Source: a virus
Direction: 5' to 3' (one strand)
Length of the DNA stretch: 41,666 bases
Virus record (IMG/VR): IMGVR_UViG_3300010885_005800
Span: 1 to 41,666 of that record
Shown here: positions 14,201 through 22,335 of the stretch, in pieces
Numbering within the stretch: the first letter of the stretch is position 1
How the letters are laid out: each line of letters starts with the position of its first letter
Notes under the pieces: generated by a model
Database searches by the model: none
What the model was told of the DNA's origin: nothing
What the model saw: only the letters and a program-made list of their open reading frames with translations
Translations under genes and position numbers: made by a program

Positions 14201-16740
14201 CTAAACAGTTGTCACCTAAAGATGATGTTGGCTTCTATTCCAATGTACAGAAGGCTGCCTTAAACCTTAAGCGTCAGTCTGGCAACGGTCAAGCTTACAT
14301 GAACGATATTAAGAAGCAAGCTGGCGTACATAGTGATGAGCTAGAAGCTATGGGTTTGCCTGAGTTCCTAGACTCTAAGAAATCATTCACAACTAAAGAA
14401 GTTCAAGATTTTATTCGTAAGAACAGGCTCAGGATAACTCAAACAAACTTTAGTGAATCTGGGCAAGACTACCAAGATAACTTGATTGCTAAGATACTAA
14501 ATGAGCAAGGGTTTGATTTTGAGCATGCTCCTAGAGATGTCATTAATGAAGCCACAGTTAAAGCAAGACAAATAATGAGGGAAAAACGAGCTAACGGCAC
14601 GTTGATGGAATATGACGATCCAGACAATCCTGCAGAGAACAAAGTGCTTTACGGTCCTGACGAGTACGAAGAGTACATGACACCGGGCGGTAGAAACTAT
14701 CGTGAACTGATATTGCAATCCCCTAAAAAGGCTTCAATCAAGGTAGAAGCTCCAGATGTAGAAGGGGCAACTCTTAAGAAAAAGCAAGAGGCAGGCAATA
14801 GAGTAAGCGCAATCATCTACGACAAAGATGGCAATGAGATTGGTTCAGTCTATAACCTTATGCCAAGTGGATCAGATAAAAATGATATTGAAACATGGGC
14901 TCAGAATCAGAAGCACTTAAAACAAAAAGAAGCTGATAGCACCATGAAGTTTACTGATGGTCATTACAACGCATATCCCAATACATTGTTGAACTTGCGC
15001 CTTCAAGACTTCTTTGACGTTGAAGGCAAAAAAGGTACATTGATAGACGAGCTTCAGTCTGACTGGCATCAAAAGGGCAGGGATAAAGGCTATTACAAAC
15101 AACCTGCAAACATTCCCAAAGCGCCTAAGGTTACAGGTCAGATGATGACTGTCAAAGAGTTTGCTGATAAAGCTGGCATCGATGTGAATGAATATGTCGC
15201 CCATAGAAATGCAATGCAACAAGATTTAGGTCATCCGTTGATTGATGCGGATTCTAAGTTGGCTGTTTTGTTAGATAACGATAAGCCTGCTGTAGCTAGG
15301 ATTGCCATGAGAAGCAATGGGCATGAGATCTCTGAAGAGCGTTTAGCCAAGATGGTAAAAGATCGGCAGCATGGCGCAAACAAGATAGCTCAAGACGCCT
15401 TACAGAGATCGTTCATAGAAGCTAACGCAAGCGGTAAGGTTGCTGACGCTCCATACAAAGAACGCTGGCATGAGCTTGGTATCAAGAAAGCTGTGCTAGA
15501 AGGCATCAAGCGTGGTGACGATAGGATCTATTTGCCAGTAGGAAAAGATGTTTCAGATCGTTATGACTTGAGTAAGCAAGTGAAAGAGCTAACCTACGCA
15601 AACAAAAAAAATGGAAATTTCTTAATCAATGCCTTAGATAATAATGGTAGACCAGCCATAGTTAAAGAAGTTACTGAAAAAGAATTGCCTGATTTGGTAG
15701 GTAAAGACTTAGCAAACAAAATAATTGCCGATTCCAAAGTCAATCTGTTTGGCAATACATATTCAGGGTTAGACTTAAAGGTTGGTGGCGAAGGTATGAA
15801 AAAGTACTACGACGAAGTTTATCCAGCCGTGCTTAAGAAGCTTGCCAAGCAATACGGCGGTAAGTTCGGAGAGACTGAGATTGAAGTTGGCAATCCAGTG
15901 TTTCATGTAATTGATCAAAGCGGAAATAGGCTTACAGCCAGTGGTTTTGTTGGTCAAGAGCATGCAATAAAAAGTCTTGAAAAAGGAATTAGTAAAGGTG
16001 AGTTTCCTGAAAATTCAACTATTGAACAGGTAAACAACACTCGTAAGGTTCGCTACTACGAGCCAAGCGATGAAGCCAAGATTAAGATCCAAGGCGGTAT
16101 TGCCATGAAGGATGGTGGCGCAGTTCACATGCGTGAAGGCGGTATCAACTTACCAGAAATGGATTATCAAGAAGAGCGTAAGCCTTTTATACCGCCTGCA
16201 ATGGTGTTGCCATATAGCGGTCAAGGCACGACTGGCGCCCGTATCATGAAGGGCATTCCCATTAGCAACAAGGGCGCCATTAATCTAATGGCTGACATAG
16301 CGCATTCCCAGACTGGCTCTGGCACAAACTACAACGTGCGTGAAGCTGGTATAGGCTACTCACATAAAGTAGGTCCGGGCTATTTAGGTGGAAACATCTC
16401 GCATCGCCCCGATTCAAAAGAGAACCGCTTTGGTTTGATGTACGCTATTCCAATGGCAGAAGGCGGTAAACCACTGACTCCCTATGAGCAATTTAAGATC
16501 CAGCATGAAGAGATGATCCGCCAAGGCAAGGAAGATATTGCCAATCGAAACAAGTATGATCCGTACAAAGGAAGCGGTAAACCCGTTCCTACTACTCGCT
16601 CATCTGGATCTGCAGGCATAGTGCCTAGCATTGAACCATCTGGTAGTGGTAGCCCTAGCTTATTAAATCCATTGAACCGTAAGAACGGTGGCGATGTAAA
16701 CTTAGATGCAATGCGCTATGCGCTCACGAAAGGTAAATGA
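11227..16740 (+). CDS. Giant polyvalent protein with HELTH metallopeptidase motif and GG-motif tail
   Basis: The 1837-aa protein lies between TerL and the portal. Residues about 420-450 contain STIHELTHAIQEIEG, with HELTH at 430-434, the zinc-binding HExxH motif of metallopeptidases. Long helical and mixed segments follow that resemble the large polyvalent protein-associated domains of phages and conjugative elements (for example GTLIDELQSDWHQKGRDKGY near residue 1274). The last 210 residues carry the motifs MKDGGAV (1627), MREGGI, MAEGGKP (1743) and RKNGGDV (about 1818), and end DAMRYALTKGK, echoing the N-terminal DQMKYALAQRG (19-29). It may be packaged and injected, or act in head maturation. 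No processing site is proven. Confidence 0.8.
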   Translation: MPYDELGNYIQGDEPSVDQMKYALAQRGSMPLRNGSDVPYLASEVPSISVPAQSKAPPRPASSATNIVQALADKFGITAIPQSILSMASGLTSIPVSSAYGVYKGVTSPNFGTQAGVEEGRQASERLQQAMTYEPTSQASKDINESLAKALEASKLPPYIGGIPRARPILTPNDVRVMGANAKRVAGEVGDIKADFVNAQSGIRRENVFGEPTLGVKAQGAVESVAPVIYPKIEQFMENIGGLKRIDVGQKAKNYSKASEEIFKREFTTARRAGQSVDEANITAWKASQLDDVPEGAPGSLGTRYLPMTDRLVQESMLGELEFEPKATPRRSAPKDLLKTADALSMENFGTTFDNLTPEQKVQLRDYALALRTVGKSANLPAALEAYPELAGYRYEYTPTRSKIAGGFGRQSKSITVESPKREAAGSTIHELTHAIQEIEGLPQGANTAMFDLTTAQGRKYQKYVGELQDEKEALFHAGFIQKKANEFGIPLDEYIKQNNAEIDSLFQKEKKSITSREANVLNRMDELALKHTPEELEAMMKDLQSKIDKNPRNPFYAYKQVFGEAHARNAERRSKIPFNLRREIFPESTLDVPRSELRYSDVQAEGPDLQLKVDEKPKRQSKAEAEALGLYHPVGGGVKLKRPISEMDIQTMDNPDMPLKPRKELSPEEMVGGAIIPLSMDLSSAGKIITGVGGKELIVPVKTQGGYQFMQWNGDSWSSLPNVSKRIGNQIQTAREMEGVDPDKIFGVTKTMSPTAVDFNHMTTEVLLNQFDPTTIPKPIAKSFNTLVRDQGVKNQKTGVINYPFKTFEGIETPEGRAQLLEISNWGGELRKNMINKMSLKDFREAGFPDVAEARAAVSAPELLDQPIGMIGHGITRFDPSGELNLDPADPHYTYTANIKGHPTMGAYAGAFKTPVSNEVAFKPYFDERRALNRLQSADDRAFTMSMPIQKTNQEWLDTVMAEMDAQDRAIKEGLTMDEARLAIMRKEEEPKQLSPKDDVGFYSNVQKAALNLKRQSGNGQAYMNDIKKQAGVHSDELEAMGLPEFLDSKKSFTTKEVQDFIRKNRLRITQTNFSESGQDYQDNLIAKILNEQGFDFEHAPRDVINEATVKARQIMREKRANGTLMEYDDPDNPAENKVLYGPDEYEEYMTPGGRNYRELILQSPKKASIKVEAPDVEGATLKKKQEAGNRVSAIIYDKDGNEIGSVYNLMPSGSDKNDIETWAQNQKHLKQKEADSTMKFTDGHYNAYPNTLLNLRLQDFFDVEGKKGTLIDELQSDWHQKGRDKGYYKQPANIPKAPKVTGQMMTVKEFADKAGIDVNEYVAHRNAMQQDLGHPLIDADSKLAVLLDNDKPAVARIAMRSNGHEISEERLAKMVKDRQHGANKIAQDALQRSFIEANASGKVADAPYKERWHELGIKKAVLEGIKRGDDRIYLPVGKDVSDRYDLSKQVKELTYANKKNGNFLINALDNNGRPAIVKEVTEKELPDLVGKDLANKIIADSKVNLFGNTYSGLDLKVGGEGMKKYYDEVYPAVLKKLAKQYGGKFGETEIEVGNPVFHVIDQSGNRLTASGFVGQEHAIKSLEKGISKGEFPENSTIEQVNNTRKVRYYEPSDEAKIKIQGGIAMKDGGAVHMREGGINLPEMDYQEERKPFIPPAMVLPYSGQGTTGARIMKGIPISNKGAINLMADIAHSQTGSGTNYNVREAGIGYSHKVGPGYLGGNISHRPDSKENRFGLMYAIPMAEGGKPLTPYEQFKIQHEEMIRQGKEDIANRNKYDPYKGSGKPVPTTRSSGSAGIVPSIEPSGSGSPSLLNPLNRKNGGDVNLDAMRYALTKGK

Positions 16741-19280
16741 TGGCGGAGATGCCCATTCCACAAGATTACGACAGATACGTTGACCCAATTTCAGGTGAGC
16801 AAGAGGAGGAAATGTCCGATGAATCCCTGATGGAGATTCTGGATCAAGACGAATCAGATGTAGAAGAGTTGCCTGATGGCTCAGCCATTGTTCGTTTAGA
16901 TAACCTTAAAGGACCTGACGATACCCCTGATTTCTATGAGAACCTAGCTGACAAGTTAAAAGAATGGGATCTTGAAAACATTGCCTTAAAGTACCTTGAC
17001 CTGATTGATAAGGACAAGGAAGCTCGTGAAGACAGAGATAAGCAGTACGAAGATGGCTTACGCCGTACTGGATTAGGTAATGATGCTCCCGGTGGGGCTC
17101 AGTTTATGGGTGCTTCTAAGGTAGTTCACCCTGTTATGGCTGAAGCTTGCGTTGATTTCGCAGCTCGTGCTATCAAAGAACTATTCCCACCAAACGGTCC
17201 CGTCCGTACCAAGATCATTGGAGAGTCATCCGAAGAGAAGGTTGAAAAGGCTGACCGTAAGCGTGACTTCATGAACTGGCAGTTAACAGAGCAAATCGAA
17301 GAGTACCGTGATGAGCAAGAGCAGATGCTTACCCAGCTCCCATTAGGTGGCTCACAGTACATGAAAATCTGGTATGACGAGTCTAAAAAGCGCCCATGCG
17401 CTGAGTTTGTACCAATTGATAACATCTATTTGCCATTCTCTGCAGGTAACTTCTACACCGCAATGCGTGTTACAGAGGTTCAAGACATCACCGAAGAGGA
17501 ATATGAGCTCCGTGTAGAGACAGGTTTATACCGTGATCTGTACACCAGCATGCTTACCCAAGAGCCTGACCAGACTAAACCTGAAAAAGCCAACGATAAG
17601 ATCGAAGGACGTAAGAGTTCAGGCTCAAACGTGGATGGAATCCGTCGAGTATTTCACATTCAGACATGGCTATCCCTAGAAGATGACAAGTTTTCCAAGG
17701 GTGATCGTGCTCCATACATCTTGATGATTGATGAAAACGAGCAAAAGCCTGTTGGTTTGTATCGTAACTGGGAGAATGGCGATGAGATGTGTACCAAGCT
17801 TGACCACATCATTGAATTTAAGTTCATTCCTTGGAGGGGTGCTTACGCTATTGGTCTTCCTCACCTTATTGGTGGTCTTAGCGCCGCCCTTACTGGTACT
17901 CTCCGTGCTCTATTGGACGCTGCACATATCAATAATGCGCCTACGATGCTTAAGCTCAAGGGTGCGAAGATGTCTGGACAGTCGACGACTGTTGAAATCA
18001 CTCAAATCTCAGAGATAGAAGGCGCCCCCGGAGTCGATGACATCCGCAAGATTGCAATGCCAATGCCATTTAATGCGCCAAGCCCTGTTCTATTCCAGTT
18101 ATTAGGCTGGTTAACAGACGCTGCCAAGGGAGTTGTCACAACTTCTGAGGAAAAGATTGCTAATGCCAACAACAATATGCCTGTTGGTACAGCTCAAGCG
18201 TTGATTGAACAAGGAGCTGTGGTTTATTCCTCGATTCACGCTCGTTTGCATGACAGTCAACGCCGTGTATTCAAGGTTTTAGGTCGTATTAACCGTTGGT
18301 ATCTTGATGAACAGCAAAAAGGTGAGATTGTTGCTGATCTTCCTATCACTACTGAAGACTTTAAGAGCAACTCTGACATTATTCCTGTCTCTGATCCCAA
18401 TATCTTTGCAGAATCACAGCGTTACGCTCAGATTCAAACATTGGCGGCTCGTGCTCAAGCCAATCCTGACCTGTACAACCGTATTGCTGTAGAGAAACGC
18501 ATCCTAGAACAGATCAAGTTGCCAGAGATCGGTGAAGTATTGCCTGATCCACAAGATGTTAAGGACATGAACCCTGCACTTGAGAACGTGGCAATGACTT
18601 TAGGTAAGCCTGTGGGCGCATTCCCAAGCCAAGATCAGTTATCGCACCTGCTAACCCATCTGCAGTACGCTTTAGATCCGTTATATGGCTCTAATCCAAT
18701 CATGGCGCCCACATTTATTCCTGCATGTTTAGAGCACATCAAGCAACACTTAACGCTATGGTATCTAAACCAAGCTGATACCTACACTAGCGTTTCTTTA
18801 GGTCGTCCGTTTAACGTATTGAAGGTTCAACCGATGATCCAAGAAGCTCAAAAGCTATTGGCGGCTTCTGCTATGCACGTTCACCAAGACGCCAAGCAGA
18901 CAATTGCTCCAGAGGTTATGCCTGCCATCCAGCAAATGCTTGGCATGCTCCAGCAGATGAAGCAAACCAATATGCCTCCTGCGTCTCCAGACGTGATGGC
19001 TCAGGTTAACGCCCTTACTCAAACAGCAATGGCAGAAACACAACGCCGTGCTGAGAAAGATCAGGCAGAAACCTATATTGATTCACAGCGCCTCGCCCAA
19101 GACAAGCTTATTGAGACTCAGCGCCTGCAGTTAGAAGCGGCTGAGAACACAGAAGACAACTTGGTTAAAGAGCGCATGCAGACAGCAGAATTAACGCAGG
19201 ACGCAATACGGTTGCAAAATGAGCAAGTGCAAACCGCTTTGAAAGCTCAAAAAGAACTTCAATCCAAATTAGGAGAGTAA
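16737..19280 (+). CDS. Portal protein (P22-like)
   Basis: The 847-aa protein has the typical acidic N-terminus, then a stem/wing-like core (GAQFMGASKVVHPVMAEACV, ELFPPNGPVRTKIIG, LPLGGSQYMKIWYD, and a TGTLRALLDAAHINN helix) that matches large portals of P22-like and marine podophages. It ends with a long Gln-rich helical C-terminus (from about 690) consistent with a barrel domain. It forms the dodecameric DNA gate at one capsid vertex. Its ATG overlaps the previous stop (ATGA). The identification is strong from pattern, length and position after TerL. Confidence 0.92.
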   Translation: MMAEMPIPQDYDRYVDPISGEQEEEMSDESLMEILDQDESDVEELPDGSAIVRLDNLKGPDDTPDFYENLADKLKEWDLENIALKYLDLIDKDKEAREDRDKQYEDGLRRTGLGNDAPGGAQFMGASKVVHPVMAEACVDFAARAIKELFPPNGPVRTKIIGESSEEKVEKADRKRDFMNWQLTEQIEEYRDEQEQMLTQLPLGGSQYMKIWYDESKKRPCAEFVPIDNIYLPFSAGNFYTAMRVTEVQDITEEEYELRVETGLYRDLYTSMLTQEPDQTKPEKANDKIEGRKSSGSNVDGIRRVFHIQTWLSLEDDKFSKGDRAPYILMIDENEQKPVGLYRNWENGDEMCTKLDHIIEFKFIPWRGAYAIGLPHLIGGLSAALTGTLRALLDAAHINNAPTMLKLKGAKMSGQSTTVEITQISEIEGAPGVDDIRKIAMPMPFNAPSPVLFQLLGWLTDAAKGVVTTSEEKIANANNNMPVGTAQALIEQGAVVYSSIHARLHDSQRRVFKVLGRINRWYLDEQQKGEIVADLPITTEDFKSNSDIIPVSDPNIFAESQRYAQIQTLAARAQANPDLYNRIAVEKRILEQIKLPEIGEVLPDPQDVKDMNPALENVAMTLGKPVGAFPSQDQLSHLLTHLQYALDPLYGSNPIMAPTFIPACLEHIKQHLTLWYLNQADTYTSVSLGRPFNVLKVQPMIQEAQKLLAASAMHVHQDAKQTIAPEVMPAIQQMLGMLQQMKQTNMPPASPDVMAQVNALTQTAMAETQRRAEKDQAETYIDSQRLAQDKLIETQRLQLEAAENTEDNLVKERMQTAELTQDAIRLQNEQVQTALKAQKELQSKLGE

Positions 19281-19282
19281 AA

Positions 19283-19561
19283 ATGACTGAAGCAATTAAC
19301 GCCCATAAGAAGATGGCTATGGGAATCACAGAAGGTAATGTGATGAAAAAGGGTGGCAAGGTACGCAAGTACGCTAATGGCGGTGCAGTGGCTGAATCAA
19401 AGGTCGCTAATCTTCCAGCTATGGGTGACAAGCGCAATACAGGCGTTGACTTTAACGCTGGTAAAGCCAAAATAGCAAGTTTGAAAAAGGGCGGTATGGC
19501 TAAGTCTGGAATCATGATTGCAATCGGAATCCCAAAAAGGGCAGCAGGTAGAGGTCGTTAA
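19283..19561 (+). CDS. Small basic GG-motif protein
   Basis: A 92-aa protein starting 2 nt after the portal stop with AGGAG upstream. It contains MKKGGKV (21-27), ANGGAV (31-36) and LKKGGMAK (67-74), the same Lys-x-Gly-Gly motif seen in the giant protein and in two proteins downstream of the capsid. It is strongly basic with no transmembrane segment and is probably disordered. Its position points to a head-associated minor protein or assembly factor. Confidence 0.75.
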   Translation: MTEAINAHKKMAMGITEGNVMKKGGKVRKYANGGAVAESKVANLPAMGDKRNTGVDFNAGKAKIASLKKGGMAKSGIMIAIGIPKRAAGRGR

Positions 19562-19750
19562 TTGAATCTAATTAATGATTTGATTACCCGTATCAAGCAG
19601 TCAAAGCAAGGCATCGCTGAGGCTATGGTAAATGGAAATTGTCACAATTTCGAAAGTTATCAGCGCTTGGTAGGGCAGAGTATAGGCTTGCAAGAAGCTT
19701 TGCAAATAATTGAAACATTACTTAAAGAGGAAGAAAATGTCGAGTATTGA
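19562..19750 (+). CDS. 62-aa helical protein (TTG start)
   Basis: TTG 19562 immediately follows the previous stop, with AGAGG upstream. The product (MNLINDLITRIKQSKQGIAE, then a C-terminal IETLLKEEENVEY) is fully helical, resembling short head-region proteins found beside portals. It overlaps the co-chaperonin start. Its function is unknown. Confidence 0.6.
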   Translation: MNLINDLITRIKQSKQGIAEAMVNGNCHNFESYQRLVGQSIGLQEALQIIETLLKEEENVEY

Positions 19751-20162
19751 CATTGAACAAACGCTGTTAGAGGCGTTTCCAGAAGTAGATCCATTGATGG
19801 CTCCGTATGGAGCAAGGGTTCTCGTTCAAATGAGAGCTGTTAAAGAAAGGATTACCGACGCAGGGTTATTGCTACCTGAAGAGACTAGAGAAGCTGAAAA
19901 GTGGAACACTATGATTGGCAAGGTGATCGCTATAGGTCCTTTAGCTTTTAAGAAGCGTGACACGATGGAACCATGGCCCGAAGGGTCTTGGGCGTCAGAA
20001 GGTGATTATGTTCGTGTGCCAAAGTGGGGCGGAGATCGCTGGGAAATTGACTTTGAAGATGCTAATGGTGCTAAGGGACATGCTTTATTTACGTTCTTTA
20101 ACGACCATGAGTTAATCGGTAAAGTCACTGGAGATCCGAGAGCCATTAAAGCATTTATCTAG
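19737..20162 (+). CDS. GroES-like co-chaperonin
   Basis: From ATG 19737 (Shine-Dalgarno AAAGAGGAAG) the 141-aa product matches the Cpn10 fold. PYGARVLVQMRAVKERITDA (23-42) corresponds to the GroES N-terminal strand. AGLLLPEET (42-50) sits where the mobile loop's IVL tripeptide contacts GroEL. GKVIAIGPLAF (61-71), SEGDYVRVPKWGG (87-99) and the final ELIGKV (125-130) follow the family order. No GroEL is encoded here, so it would work with the host chaperonin, as T4 gp31 does for its capsid protein. Its place just upstream of the scaffold and capsid genes fits that role. Confidence 0.85.
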   Translation: MSSIDIEQTLLEAFPEVDPLMAPYGARVLVQMRAVKERITDAGLLLPEETREAEKWNTMIGKVIAIGPLAFKKRDTMEPWPEGSWASEGDYVRVPKWGGDRWEIDFEDANGAKGHALFTFFNDHELIGKVTGDPRAIKAFI

Positions 20163-20181
20163 GTTTTGAAAGGAAAACTGT

Positions 20182-21171
20182 ATGAATCCAACCGATAAAA
20201 TGGAAATGCAGGTCGCTGAAGAGCAAGACGGTTCTGCCGTTATTCAGTTGCCTGAAGGTGAGCAATCACCACAACAAGAAGATTTGCCAACCGAACCAAC
20301 TCAAGATGCGTCTGATGACGAAGGCGATGATGGTGATGATGGCAATCAAAGCAGTAACGATGACGAGCGTGAAAAGATTCGTGAAGCTCGTCGAGAAGAG
20401 CGCAAGCTCAAGAAACAAATTCATCGTGAAAAGGCTCGTGAGTCTAATCATTTAATTGTTGCTCTGCAAAAACGCAATGCAGAAATGGCTGAGCGCCTTG
20501 CAATCATTGAGAAGAAAACCTCTGGTGCAGAACTTGCACGAGTGGATAAGGCTATCGAAGATGCTGGTGTGCAGGTTGAATATGCCAAGATGCAAATGCA
20601 GGAAGCTGTATCTGCAGGAGATGGCGTATCTCTGACTCGTGCTCAAGAGCAATGGTTTGAAGCTAAGCGTCGGATGGAGTCTTTGCAAAATGTTAAGCAA
20701 CAGGCTACTCGTCAGATGTCTCAGCCTAGACAAAACATTCAAGCTCCTGATCCAGAAGTTCAAAGATTAGCGGCTGATTGGATGGAACGTAATACTTGGT
20801 ATGACCCAAATGGTCGTAACGAAGATTCGCAAATCGCCCAGCTTATTGACAAAAAATTAACCGAAGAAGGATTTGATCCGAGCTCGGAAGATTATTGGGA
20901 TGAGCTTGACGAAAGATTGAAAAAAAGAATGCCCGAAATGCAAAATCGTGCTTATAATGATTCACATGTCCGTAATCAAAGACCGAGGTCTGTTGTGACG
21001 AGTTCAGGAAGAGAAACTACTGCTACTACTAAGTCTAATGAATTTAGACTTACGCCTGACCGTGTTTCAGCCATGAAAGAAGCTGGGCTCTGGGATAATA
21101 TCGAGCTCCGCAAAAAAGCAATTAGCAACTATGTTAATTGGGATCGTGCAAACAAATCGAGGACTTCATAA
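20182..21171 (+). CDS. Scaffold protein
   Basis: In 329 aa, the N-terminal 70 residues are extremely acidic (DASDDEGDDGDDGNQSSNDD). A long coiled coil follows (about 70-190, EKIREARREERKLKKQIHRE onward), and the C-terminal region is basic. This is the classical scaffold layout: an acidic/disordered end, a helical rod, and a basic end that docks on capsid subunits. It precedes the decoration and capsid genes and follows the portal and co-chaperonin. The stop overlaps the next ATG (TAATG). Confidence 0.8.
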   Translation: MNPTDKMEMQVAEEQDGSAVIQLPEGEQSPQQEDLPTEPTQDASDDEGDDGDDGNQSSNDDEREKIREARREERKLKKQIHREKARESNHLIVALQKRNAEMAERLAIIEKKTSGAELARVDKAIEDAGVQVEYAKMQMQEAVSAGDGVSLTRAQEQWFEAKRRMESLQNVKQQATRQMSQPRQNIQAPDPEVQRLAADWMERNTWYDPNGRNEDSQIAQLIDKKLTEEGFDPSSEDYWDELDERLKKRMPEMQNRAYNDSHVRNQRPRSVVTSSGRETTATTKSNEFRLTPDRVSAMKEAGLWDNIELRKKAISNYVNWDRANKSRTS

Positions 21172-21701
21172 TGGATAACCGTTTAAAGAAAAATACCACT
21201 TCAGGGCGTGAAAGTCGTGCATCTAGCGATTTAGAAAGACGTCCTCCTGAAGAACAAACTGCAACATCGCAGGAACGTCGTAGTATGTTCCGTTCGGAAT
21301 GGCTTCAAGAAGCGCTTCCGACCCCCCCTGCTATTCAGGGATTCCACCTATGCTGGCTATCTACAACGAACCAGTACGACCCTATTCATAAGCGTTTGCG
21401 TATGGGATACATGCCTGTAAAAGCCGAGGAGTTAGCTGGCTTTGACAACTACAGGGTTAAATCCGGCGAACATGAAGGTTTTGTAGCTTGTAATGAAATG
21501 TTGTTATATAAACTTCCCGAAGATATATACCAAGAAATCATGACAGAGCTACATCACAATGCCCCACTTGAAGAGCAGGATAAGATCCGCATTCAGCAGG
21601 AGCAACTTCTTGGCGCAAAAGACAGTAGTGGGCGTCGTCTGGCAACTGTTGAAGGTGAAGGCATAGATTTTGACCGAACTGTAAAAGCGCCTACTTTCTA
21701 A
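21171..21701 (+). CDS. Head-region hypothetical protein
   Basis: ATG 21171 overlaps the scaffold stop and has GAGGA upstream, so it is preferred over the longer frame from 21138. The 176-aa product has a charged disordered N-terminus (RPPEEQTATSQERRSM) and a globular core (FHLCWLSTTNQYDPIHKRLR, ELAGFDNYRVKSGEHEGF). Such proteins occur between scaffold and capsid in podophages; none has a function I can name. Its stop lies inside a terminator-like hairpin. Confidence 0.65.
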   Translation: MDNRLKKNTTSGRESRASSDLERRPPEEQTATSQERRSMFRSEWLQEALPTPPAIQGFHLCWLSTTNQYDPIHKRLRMGYMPVKAEELAGFDNYRVKSGEHEGFVACNEMLLYKLPEDIYQEIMTELHHNAPLEEQDKIRIQQEQLLGAKDSSGRRLATVEGEGIDFDRTVKAPTF

Positions 21702-21713
21702 GTAGCGTTTTTT
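21688..21713 (+). terminator. Terminator-like hairpin overlapping a stop codon
   Basis: CTACTT (21691-21696) pairs with AAGTAG (21700-21705), extended by two outer pairs across a one-base bulge, and is followed by six T. The stop codon of the upstream gene lies in the loop and right arm. Only 15 nt separate the T-run from the next ATG, so there is no room for a promoter. It may be a partial attenuator or a processing site rather than a full stop. Confidence 0.6.
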
Positions 21714-21728
21714 AAAAAGGAGTTAACT

Positions 21729-22319
21729 ATGTCTGCAACAAATGCTCCGTTTGGTATGCGCCCAGCTTACTTTCCAACTGGGTTGGAACGTGCTCAAGCG
21801 CTTGCTAACGGAATCACTTCGGGCTATGCCTCGAATATCCTAAAAGGTCAGCCTGTTGTCTATGGAACTACCGCTAACGGTGGAACTTTAGGCACAATCA
21901 TTCCAGCAGCAACGACTGGCGCCATTACTGGTGCTTTCGCTGGTGTTGAATGGACTGACACAACTGGTCGTCGTCGTGTTTCTAACTACTGGCCCGCCAG
22001 TACGACTGGAACTCAGGTTGTTGCTTATTTCTACAACGACTTAAACATCGTTTATGAAATTCAATCTGATGCAACGATGGCTCAAACGTCTATTGGTAAC
22101 GAATTTAACTTCAGCAACATTACCGCTGGATCTACAACTACTGGCTTGTCACAATGCACCCTTGGTGTATCAACAGCGGCTGGTAGCGGTAATCAAGCGC
22201 AAATGCGTGTAGTTGACCTCGCTCCCTACCCAGACAATGCATGGGGGGACGCTTACGTTATTGTTCGTGTCCAGATTTCTAACTCGCAATTCTTCGGTGC
22301 AGTCACCGCTATTGCTTAA
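21729..22319 (+). CDS. Capsid decoration/stabilisation protein
   Basis: A 196-aa, Thr/Ala/Gly-rich, beta-rich protein starting MSATNAPFGMRPAYFPTGLE with an AAAAAGGAG Shine-Dalgarno. It sits immediately upstream of the capsid gene, as head-decoration proteins often do in this phage type, and the NAPFGMRPxY opening is typical of that family. It should bind the capsid exterior, stabilising packaged heads. Confidence 0.75.
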   Translation: MSATNAPFGMRPAYFPTGLERAQALANGITSGYASNILKGQPVVYGTTANGGTLGTIIPAATTGAITGAFAGVEWTDTTGRRRVSNYWPASTTGTQVVAYFYNDLNIVYEIQSDATMAQTSIGNEFNFSNITAGSTTTGLSQCTLGVSTAAGSGNQAQMRVVDLAPYPDNAWGDAYVIVRVQISNSQFFGAVTAIA

Positions 22320-22335
22320 TCAAGGAGACTGACAA

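Noticed and set aside
17728-18018. Shifted-frame ORF within the portal gene
   Set aside because: The Leu/Val/Ser-rich sequence is an out-of-frame shadow of the portal with no ribosome site.
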